Assembly (NCBI GenBank): GCA_031258055.1
Contig: JAIRNM010000084.1
Location: 1 to 8,681 of the forward strand
Direction of reading: 5' to 3'
Length of the DNA: 8,681 bases
From: Bifidobacteriaceae bacterium
GTDB taxonomy: Bacteria > Actinomycetota > Actinomycetes > Actinomycetales > WQXJ01
Both the position numbers and the translations under genes were made by a program. The notes beneath the pieces are model-generated. The model searched no databases. It was not told the origin of the DNA and worked only from the letters and a program-made list of their open reading frames with translations. Below, piece after piece: positions 1-5,582 of the stretch (positions are counted from its first letter, which is position 1; the number at the start of each line of letters is the position of its first letter).

Positions 1-136
1 CGGTGATGTCGTGCGCTTCCATTAGCTTGCGCGCCTGGCGCAAGGCCGCCGCCGCTTCGTGTGTATTACTGCTGGCCGAGAGCGCCAGGCACTTCTTGAT
101 CTTGTCGATCGTCTTTTTGCGCATATCGTTCTGCAT
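1..136 (-). CDS. DUF2786 family protein, N-terminal fragment (runs off left edge)
   Basis: The frame read from ATG at 136 gives MQNDMRKKTIDKIKKC, then LALSASSNTHEAAAALRQARKL and MEAHDIT, and is still open at the window edge. The pattern (I-x-K-I-x-K-x-L-A-L, a spaced HEA-A-AAL, then A-x-K-L-M-x-x-H-x-I) is the start of the DUF2786 domain, found in proteins of unknown function in bacteria and phages. I chose the ATG at 136 because GGGAA lies 6 nt upstream; an in-frame ATG at 142 would leave that element touching the start codon. It begins 13 bp after the TAA of the tail gene at 150-902 and reads the same way, so it belongs to the phage-like segment. Only about 45 codons are visible. The family call is from recognition; the role is unknown. 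Confidence 0.72.
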   Translation of the reverse strand, partial: MQNDMRKKTIDKIKKCLALSASSNTHEAAAALRQARKLMEAHDIT

Positions 137-149
137 ATTCATTTCCCGA

Positions 150-902
150 TTAATACGAAAACGGCACGGGGTAGTTCGTCACATCCACGAGTAGAGACCG
201 CCCGGTCAGGGGGTAGCTTCCTGACGGCATCGGAGCGGGCGGCGTTCCGGGTGCGCCTGGGAAGTCCTGCAAAATTTCTTCTTCCCACAGATACATCCAC
301 GACACGCTCAGAGTGTTCACGGAGGAAAACCACTGTGCCTCCGCCATGAACTGCGAAGCGCCGCCGACGGTGTTGTAGATACGCATTCTGTGGTTCAAAT
401 TGACGCAAGCCAGCTTCTTGCTCGCGTGCGCCGAGCCAAATGTCGTTGCCCCCCCCCATGGCGGTTGCGAACTCGTCATCGAAATCATGTCTATTGCCTT
501 GAGTGGATACCAGTCCGAAGAAAACACCACCTGGCCGGCACCATTGCGCACTCGCAGCCCGTATTTAGAGGTCGTTGGCGGCTGCCAATCGTCAAAGATG
601 AAATATTCAACGCGATTAACGTTCAGGTTGTGCCACGCGTAAAGCGACGGCCACCTGCCCAAAAAACCCACGTAGCTAAACGCGCATCGACTCTCGGCAT
701 CGTTGCTGCGTAATGCGATGATCGGTCGGCTGTAGTTCTTCCAATCGGTTAGCTCAAAATGTTTAGTTGGGTTGTTGACGTAAGTCTCCTTCTTGAAATC
801 GCTGTTCGTCAATACGCCACTTTTGCGTAAGGTGTAGTTGCGCCAGGTGTCGTTGATGATCACCTGTCCGTCAACGTTCCTGATTTTCAGCCCATACGCC
901 AT
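150..902 (-). CDS. Small phage tail protein with two YGL modules (DUF6453-like)
   Basis: A 250-residue protein with no signal peptide or membrane segment. It opens with MAYGLKIRNVDGQVIIND. A second, related stretch starts near residue 113 (KYGLRVRNGAGQVVFSSD), so the protein holds two copies of the module that also begins its upstream neighbour. It is rich in Trp, Tyr and Asn (for example residues 84-110 and 191-205), as expected of a beta-rich virion protein. Small proteins starting MAYGL-x-[IV] just downstream of the tail-tip J gene are common in lambda-like and other siphophages; I match them to DUF6453-type tail proteins from memory. The ATG follows the TAA of the upstream gene with no gap, so translation is probably coupled; a weak GGAA lies about 10 nt upstream. 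A run of nine G codes for W-G-G near residues 149-151. Probable role: distal tail or fibre component; not proven. Confidence 0.68.
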   Translation of the reverse strand: MAYGLKIRNVDGQVIINDTWRNYTLRKSGVLTNSDFKKETYVNNPTKHFELTDWKNYSRPIIALRSNDAESRCAFSYVGFLGRWPSLYAWHNLNVNRVEYFIFDDWQPPTTSKYGLRVRNGAGQVVFSSDWYPLKAIDMISMTSSQPPWGGATTFGSAHASKKLACVNLNHRMRIYNTVGGASQFMAEAQWFSSVNTLSVSWMYLWEEEILQDFPGAPGTPPAPMPSGSYPLTGRSLLVDVTNYPVPFSY

Positions 903-1265
903 TTATCGTGTTCCGTAATAGATTCGACAGCCGCCCAGATAATATCCGTAGCGGTCACTTCCATACGAACCGTTGACCGCCGACCACCAGTAACAAATAG
1001 CGAGCGAGTATGTCCAGGTCACCGTTCGTCCCGAAATACCGACCTCTGGCGGCATGAACCCGTAAGCCATCGTCTGCGTCGTTGGCACGGCGAACCACAA
1101 CAACCTTGATAAGTCGATGTCGGATGGCAATGACGCCGACCCACTGGCCGCCGCATTCCCGGCGACGCCAGGCACGTCAATTTGCCCGAGCACCCGAAAA
1201 AGGCAGTCTGTTACGTCCAGTCTGAGTGTGCCGTCCGGATTGCGTATGCGTAGGCCGTAAGCCAT
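903..1265 (-). CDS. Small phage tail protein, single YGL module (DUF6453-like)
   Basis: A 120-residue protein beginning MAYGLRIRNPDGTLRLDVTD, clearly related to the start of the next gene downstream. The middle (residues ~45-75) contains SLPSDIDLSRLLWFAVPT and MAYGFMPPEVGISGRTVTW. The end is Tyr/Gly-rich (residues ~95-120, with GYYLGGCRIYYG), as in compact beta-sheet virion proteins. There is no signal peptide or membrane helix. The start codon lies one base after the TGA of the tail-tip reading frame and shows no good ribosome site, so re-initiation after the upstream stop is likely. Gene order (end of J, then two YGL proteins) is typical of siphophage tail modules. Product assignment rests on the N-terminal motif and position; the exact role in the tail is not known. 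Confidence 0.7.
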   Translation of the reverse strand: MAYGLRIRNPDGTLRLDVTDCLFRVLGQIDVPGVAGNAAASGSASLPSDIDLSRLLWFAVPTTQTMAYGFMPPEVGISGRTVTWTYSLAICYWWSAVNGSYGSDRYGYYLGGCRIYYGTR

Positions 1266-1266
1266 G

Positions 1267-2475
1267 TCAAATCAATAGCCCCATTTCAACGCGCATCACG
1301 TTGTTTGGATCATAAGTTCTAATGAACTGACCTGTCATTTCCATGCGCTCGCCACTGTTTGCGCTTTTGACACTGAAATTCCCCGTCCCCACCAGCGCAA
1401 TGCTGCCGATCTGCGCCGCGCCGATGGCAGCAGTTGGGATGATGGTGCCAATGTTCGCCGCACTGATCGGCCCCAGTGCCGTGACCAGGTCGCTCCAGGA
1501 GCCGTAGCCACTACCGCTGACAGGGCTGCCCGACTGCAACGTGATCGAACCGTCTGGGGCGTAGATCGTGAAATTCGTGCCATCCCACGCGGCTCCCGCA
1601 GCGCCCGGTGTGCCAACGCGCCATTTGTATTGGCCGTTATCATACCCTTGCCAGAAGCCCTTTCCCGCGCTCCAACTCATCGCGCCGCCCTTGATGAACC
1701 CGGTTGCGTCCAGCGTGAAATTGCCCGCCGTGATGGTGCCGAGGTTGCCGCTGATGGCCGAGAGTTCTTCGACGCTGATCTGTGCCGCCGTCACGCTGTT
1801 GGCGACGAGGTTCGCGCCGTCGTGAGTGAATATCCATGTCTCGCCGTTCCAGCCCCACAGGCCGCGCGCGTCGGGGTCGTCGACGTTGAGGAACACGGCC
1901 ATTTCGCCGCCGACGTCTGCCGGGCTGTCGGGGAGTTCTTCGACGACGAGCAGGCCGCCCGTGGCGTGCGGGGTGCCGGCAACCGACGTGGAGATGCTGA
2001 TCCCCGTCTTTCCGAAACGATCGTAAAACGCCAACTTGAAATACATCGTCACGCCGGGCGCGAGGCCCGTTTTCATGTATGCATTATCACTGCCGTCGTA
2101 AATCAGGTTGGCGTTTGATGGCACGAAGTTCGCCGCCGTTCCCATCCAGACAAGCATGCCAACGAGATCGGGGTCGGTTGGGCGCTGTGCCGCGACGCCG
2201 ATCTGGCCGGGGCCGGCTTCGACGGTGATGCCCTGCGGGGTGGCCGGGGCGGGGTTACTCGCGGTAAGCGTCGCGGGATTCGCCGAATGCCCGACGAGGG
2301 TGTAGGCTACGACCTCAAATGTCAGATCGCGTCTTGGCCCGCCATCAGCAAGGTTCTTGCTGTAGTCGTAGACATAAACGGGGATCGTCACCCACTGCTC
2401 GCGCACCAACACGCGAGACGAACCGGACGAACCAGGCGAGAACGCGGTAAATCCCCCGGAGTCGTATTCCGCGCC
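1267..2475 (-). other. Phage tail-tip (lambda J-like) C-terminal segment within the hybrid ORF
   Basis: This is the phage-derived part of the hybrid frame, about residues 401-801. J-like proteins sit at the distal tail tip of siphophages and their C-terminal region contacts the host receptor. Visible are the LADGGPRRDLTFEV and SNPAPA linker motifs, a fibronectin-III-like repeat with PDLVGMLVWMG (501-511) and GLAPGVTMYFKLAFYDRFGK (536-555), a Trp-rich patch GLWGWNGETW (604-613), the ANSVTAAQISVEELSAISG stretch (624-642), and a final GQFIRTYDPNNVMRVEMG. A complete J protein is usually well over 1,000 residues, so most of it, including the baseplate-binding N-terminus, is missing. The segment is directly followed by the small tail genes that normally follow J. 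Confidence 0.75.
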
Positions 2476-3672
2476 GCTGATCGCCACCGGTGCGTAGACC
2501 AGGTCGGCCTGGGCCAACTGATCCGCACCCGACCCATCCAGCAGATACTGTTCGGTTAGCGGCCGGGCAGTGATAGCCATATGGGTCTGGCCGGACAGCA
2601 ACTGGCCGCGCACCGCCACATCCGAAGCGCTGGTAAAGGCATAGGCTGAACCAATCGACTGGCACAGCCCAGCCTGCCAGGACGCGAATGCCGTCGACAC
2701 TGCCTCCGAGCCGACCACCAGGCGTTCAACGCTCCCGGGCGGGCAGGCTGATCCAGTGGTTCGGAAATCTAGCGGCACCACCAGTCGATTTGCCCAGTAA
2801 TCGCAGTGCGGGTTGACCGGCGAGTTCTGCTGCAGTTTGTCAACGTTGTGCGGATACGAACGAATGATGCACTCGTCAGAGGCGGTCGACGCATGCAGGC
2901 CGCGTGGCACAATCACCAGCCAGCAGCGCAGCCCCCCCGTCGCCTCGTCGCCGCAACCCAGGTAGGGCTGGCTGGCGGCCGACTGGGTTTCGAACAAGAA
3001 CTGGGCGGTGCCTGACCCGTCAACAAATTCGGCCCGTTCATTGGCCGTATCCGGGCGGACCACCTGAGAAAGCTCGAAACCACGATCTCGGCTGCTGTCC
3101 AGAGTCGAAGAGTATTCCCGGCCCACCACGTCCCGGAAAGGCACGTTGTGCTCTGACGAGCCGCCACGCAACGTGACACTCAGAACTACGTCGGGTCGGC
3201 CGGGTGTGCTGGTTGAAGCCACTGACCAAGCTCCGTAAAGACAGTTCTTGTAGAACTCCTGATCAGTCGGGTCACCCCAACACTGCATGGCATGGACGAA
3301 ATTGCCACCCATGGAGAAGGTGCCCGCGCCGGTAGCGATGCTTTGAGTAGCGCCGGGCATGCCAGTGACCGTCACCGCGATGGCTTCATCCACCAGGTCG
3401 CGGGTCTTGGCGACTGTCACCCGCACGTCCTTGAACTCCTCGTAGTAGGCCGCTGACCGGTCCCGTTCCGGCTGGTATTGCTGCAAGTCGGCGCTGTTGC
3501 CGCCAGCCCAGGAGACGGTCAGCGGGGCTTGCTTGGCGGCCACGGCCGAGGGCGCGGGCAGAACCGCCAATCCGATCAAGCCGACCACTATCAGGGCAAG
3601 GCAAGCCGCCGTGAACAGGCGGACCCGGCAGACCCGGCGGGCGAAGGTTGGCGGCATGGGCAAATGGTTCAT
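1267..3672 (-). CDS. Hybrid ORF: secreted PstS-like protein (N half) joined to phage tail-tip protein J C-terminus
   Basis: An 801-codon frame made of two unrelated halves. Residues 1-46 are a signal peptide (basic start, hydrophobic 19-38, ending AVAA). Residues 50-400 match a secreted actinobacterial protein of pst loci: NFVHAMQCWGDP (124-135), PYLGCG and CWLVIVPRG (236-257), then a PstS-like part with WANRLVVPLDF (293-303) and ADLVYAPVAISG (389-400). There the family match stops. Residues ~425-801 match phage tail-tip J proteins: YDYSKNLADGGPRRDLTFEV (435-454), SNPAPATPQGITV (472-484), a fibronectin-III-like domain (~480-568), an AAQISVEELSAISGNLGTI region (629-647) and a J-like end. Eight cysteines lie at 131-337 and none after 400. 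The start overlaps the pstS stop (ATGA) and has GAGG 5 nt upstream. The true PstS-like gene is truncated, and J lacks its N-terminal part. A chimeric assembly or recombination is likelier than a working fusion. Confidence 0.8.
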   Translation of the reverse strand: MNHLPMPPTFARRVCRVRLFTAACLALIVVGLIGLAVLPAPSAVAAKQAPLTVSWAGGNSADLQQYQPERDRSAAYYEEFKDVRVTVAKTRDLVDEAIAVTVTGMPGATQSIATGAGTFSMGGNFVHAMQCWGDPTDQEFYKNCLYGAWSVASTSTPGRPDVVLSVTLRGGSSEHNVPFRDVVGREYSSTLDSSRDRGFELSQVVRPDTANERAEFVDGSGTAQFLFETQSAASQPYLGCGDEATGGLRCWLVIVPRGLHASTASDECIIRSYPHNVDKLQQNSPVNPHCDYWANRLVVPLDFRTTGSACPPGSVERLVVGSEAVSTAFASWQAGLCQSIGSAYAFTSASDVAVRGQLLSGQTHMAITARPLTEQYLLDGSGADQLAQADLVYAPVAISGAEYDSGGFTAFSPGSSGSSRVLVREQWVTIPVYVYDYSKNLADGGPRRDLTFEVVAYTLVGHSANPATLTASNPAPATPQGITVEAGPGQIGVAAQRPTDPDLVGMLVWMGTAANFVPSNANLIYDGSDNAYMKTGLAPGVTMYFKLAFYDRFGKTGISISTSVAGTPHATGGLLVVEELPDSPADVGGEMAVFLNVDDPDARGLWGWNGETWIFTHDGANLVANSVTAAQISVEELSAISGNLGTITAGNFTLDATGFIKGGAMSWSAGKGFWQGYDNGQYKWRVGTPGAAGAAWDGTNFTIYAPDGSITLQSGSPVSGSGYGSWSDLVTALGPISAANIGTIIPTAAIGAAQIGSIALVGTGNFSVKSANSGERMEMTGQFIRTYDPNNVMRVEMGLLI
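2440..2490. other. Junction between chromosomal and phage-like sequence
   Basis: On the coding strand the codons for VYAPVAISG end near 2473. The following codons (AEYDSGGFTAF...) no longer fit the PstS-like family and within ~30 residues become clear phage J sequence. The exact base cannot be fixed by eye, because residues 401-424 are not diagnostic. I see no flanking direct repeat, integrase, transposon end or tRNA gene at the join, so nothing here shows site-specific integration. Confidence 0.55.
2476..3672 (-). pseudogene. Truncated secreted PstS-like substrate-binding protein (second SBP of the pst operon)
   Basis: This is the chromosomal part of the hybrid frame, residues 1 to about 399. 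It carries a Sec signal peptide, an N-terminal secreted domain with the CWGDP motif, a YLGCG...CWLVIVPRG region, and the first part of a PstS-like domain that breaks off after VYAPVAISG, where relatives continue with the rest of the ligand-binding lobe. Eight cysteines (131, 144, 240, 250, 268, 290, 310, 337) suggest four disulfides in the exported protein. It overlaps the pstS stop by four bases, so it was made together with PstS and is probably an accessory phosphate-binding or surface component. Family recognition is from memory; the function of this second protein in pst operons is not settled as far as I know. Confidence 0.6.
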
Positions 3673-5582
3673 GGGAGCCTCGCTACCTGGTTGGCGGAAG
3701 GTTGGGGCGGGCCGGAAGTGGCCAGGGCAGATAGCCGACCAGAACGGCGGCGGCTACGTTTGGCGAGGATTGGCGGCAGCACGGCGGCAGCCAGGATCCC
3801 GGTGCCCACACCCAGCATCGCGAGCCGTGTGGCCGCGGAGGACGTGAGCACCGGGATCGATTGAGGGCTGGCGGCGGCCATCACCAAAGCGGCATCCCCT
3901 TCGCCCGCGGGCACCACTTCGGCGTCTCCGGCCAACCCGGGACCGTCCCCAGACGTCCCGCTACCGTTAGTCCCATTGTCGGAACCCGTCGGGCCGCCGC
4001 CAGCCTTATTCGCGTCGGTCGTACCACCGGCGCTGTTCGAGCCGCCATCCGGGCCGCCAGTCCCGGTCGGATCAGAGTTATTGGCGGTCTGATCAAGCGG
4101 CAGATCTTTCGCCCCGCCAGTGCCGGCGGTGCATTGAGTGACACCTTGCTTGTCACAGTCTGAGGGCATGGGCGCCTTCTTGGCCAAGGCGTTGCCATTG
4201 GGGTCGGCCGGGTCCAGGGTCGGGTTATTGCACTGGGCTATCCCTTTGATGACCGGGTTCCCGCCGGGGATGCGGTCAATCTGGGCTTGGCCCGCCACCA
4301 CCAAGTTGACCGGGAGGGGGCTATAGCCCAGGGATTCCGCCTGCTGTTGGCCCTCACACAAGAAGTAAGCCCCGAAATCAGCCAGAGTCAGCCCTTTATC
4401 CTCGGTGAAACCGGATTCCAGAGCCATCGGCAAGATGATGTAGGAGTAAGACGACAGCGGATAGGCTCGCGCGTCCGGGTTGGTGTACACGCCTGACAAT
4501 TCCTGGGTCAGATAGTCCGGCGATGACTGATCCTGGTTGATCTTGGCGGCCAGCAGGCCAACCGCCACGTTGTAGGCGGTCGGTTCGGAGTAATAGCCCG
4601 CCTGGTTGAGCACCTTGGCCACCGGAAAACCAGCGTTCAGCGCGTAGGAGTATTCCACGAAGGTGATAGCCCCGACCGCGTGGGACTGGGCCACATAGCC
4701 AGCCACGCCGTTCGACCCAGACCGGGAGACGAACCCGGAGCCGGGAACCACCGGATAATTCGAGGTCACTCCGCAATGGCCGTTCACCATGGGACGGCCC
4801 ACCTTGCCGCAATAGGCGTCCCAAAGGGCGGTGTGCTCCTGGCGCAACCAGATTGACACCTGGGCGGTCGCGCCCGACCCGTCCGAGCGGACCACCGGAA
4901 CAATCGGTATGGTGGGCAAGGCCAGCGCCGGGTTGTCAGCTTTGATGGCGGCGTCATCCCAGGTGGTGATCACGCCCGTGAAAATCTTGGCGATGACGTC
5001 CCCGGACAACCGCAGGTTAGTCACCCGTTTGCCGCCGATCACCAGGTTATACATCAACGCCGTTCCGCCCGCCACGATCGGCATGTAGGCGAATTGACGG
5101 TTCGGTCGGCTATCGCCCTCGTTCGAGTTAGCGATCGCGTACGGGATCTCCGAGACGCCGAAATCCGCCGTGCCGTTCCTGAAATCGTTCCGGCCCTGGG
5201 TGGATCCCGATTCGTTGTAGTTGAGCTTCCACTGGTAGTTGACCCACACGTTCGTGATCCACTGCTGCAAGGCGTTAGCGGACCAGGTTGAACCCGACCC
5301 GGTCAGCGGCGCATGGACCGACCCGACCGCCAAGGCCGGGGTGCCCAGGTTGCCCGTGCCGCCCGGACCGCCAATTCCACCAGTCGCGCCCGCCACCAGC
5401 AAGACAGCGCCCAGCGCCGCCAGCGCCAACCGCCGCGAAGCCCTACGGGGACCTGGTTGGATAACGGGTTCCGCCTCTCCCGTCATCCCCGAGAGATCCT
5501 GCGACTTCGCGCGCGATGACTTGAACGGGCGTAAATCCTTGGGCGCTCGCTTGGGTGCATGGGGTGTTTTAACGGGGTTCAT
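3669..5582 (-). CDS. pstS: Phosphate ABC transporter substrate-binding protein PstS, C-terminally membrane-anchored
   Basis: Captures phosphate outside the membrane and delivers it to PstC/PstA. A 637-residue protein counted from ATG 5582, chosen because GGGAGGT lies 5 nt upstream and the ATG overlaps the pstA stop (ATGA). A basic leader of ~45 residues precedes a signal sequence with hydrophobic core at 52-65, ending near ALA (84). Ligand-site motifs are visible: LTGSGSTW (93-100), ESGSTQG followed by DFRNGTADFGVSE (124-145, Glu where the family often has Asp) and RSDGSGAT (232-239, matching the Arg-x-Asp-x-Ser-Gly-x-Thr phosphate loop). After ~490 comes a Gly/Ser/Thr/Asn/Asp-rich linker to ~555, then a hydrophobic helix (586-607) and KRSRRR, which suggests anchoring by a C-terminal helix. 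I see no lipobox Cys. Usual PstS proteins have about 320-380 residues, so the tail is a large addition. High confidence in the family; anchoring is inferred. Confidence 0.93.
   Translation of the reverse strand: MNPVKTPHAPKRAPKDLRPFKSSRAKSQDLSGMTGEAEPVIQPGPRRASRRLALAALGAVLLVAGATGGIGGPGGTGNLGTPALAVGSVHAPLTGSGSTWSANALQQWITNVWVNYQWKLNYNESGSTQGRNDFRNGTADFGVSEIPYAIANSNEGDSRPNRQFAYMPIVAGGTALMYNLVIGGKRVTNLRLSGDVIAKIFTGVITTWDDAAIKADNPALALPTIPIVPVVRSDGSGATAQVSIWLRQEHTALWDAYCGKVGRPMVNGHCGVTSNYPVVPGSGFVSRSGSNGVAGYVAQSHAVGAITFVEYSYALNAGFPVAKVLNQAGYYSEPTAYNVAVGLLAAKINQDQSSPDYLTQELSGVYTNPDARAYPLSSYSYIILPMALESGFTEDKGLTLADFGAYFLCEGQQQAESLGYSPLPVNLVVAGQAQIDRIPGGNPVIKGIAQCNNPTLDPADPNGNALAKKAPMPSDCDKQGVTQCTAGTGGAKDLPLDQTANNSDPTGTGGPDGGSNSAGGTTDANKAGGGPTGSDNGTNGSGTSGDGPGLAGDAEVVPAGEGDAALVMAAASPQSIPVLTSSAATRLAMLGVGTGILAAAVLPPILAKRSRRRSGRLSALATSGPPQPSANQVARLP

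Larger units (their letters stand above)
1..2475 (-). mobile_element. Partial tailed-phage (prophage) tail module
   Basis: Consecutive minus-strand genes encode the J C-terminus, two YGL tail proteins and the start of a DUF2786 protein. Gaps are 0-13 bp, as in a phage late operon. Base composition is lower than in the pst region: hand counts give 26 G/C of 60 at 781-840 and 32 of 60 at 601-660, against 50 of 60 at 5701-5760 in pstA. No integrase, capsid, lysis or terminase gene is visible, so this is only a fragment. The J-like organisation points to a phage of Gram-negative bacteria, which does not fit the actinobacterial genes it is joined to. Confidence 0.6.

Noticed and set aside
2932..2938. 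Run of seven C in the PstS-like gene as a slippage site
   Set aside because: Seven bases is common in such GC-rich DNA, and the reading frame on both sides keeps the expected family motifs.
1267..3672. A deliberate secreted phage-like effector or tailocin fusion
   Set aside because: Both halves are incomplete versions of known proteins, the join has no linker or mobile-element signature, and the neighbours on each side belong to unrelated systems. An artefact or accidental recombination explains this with fewer assumptions.
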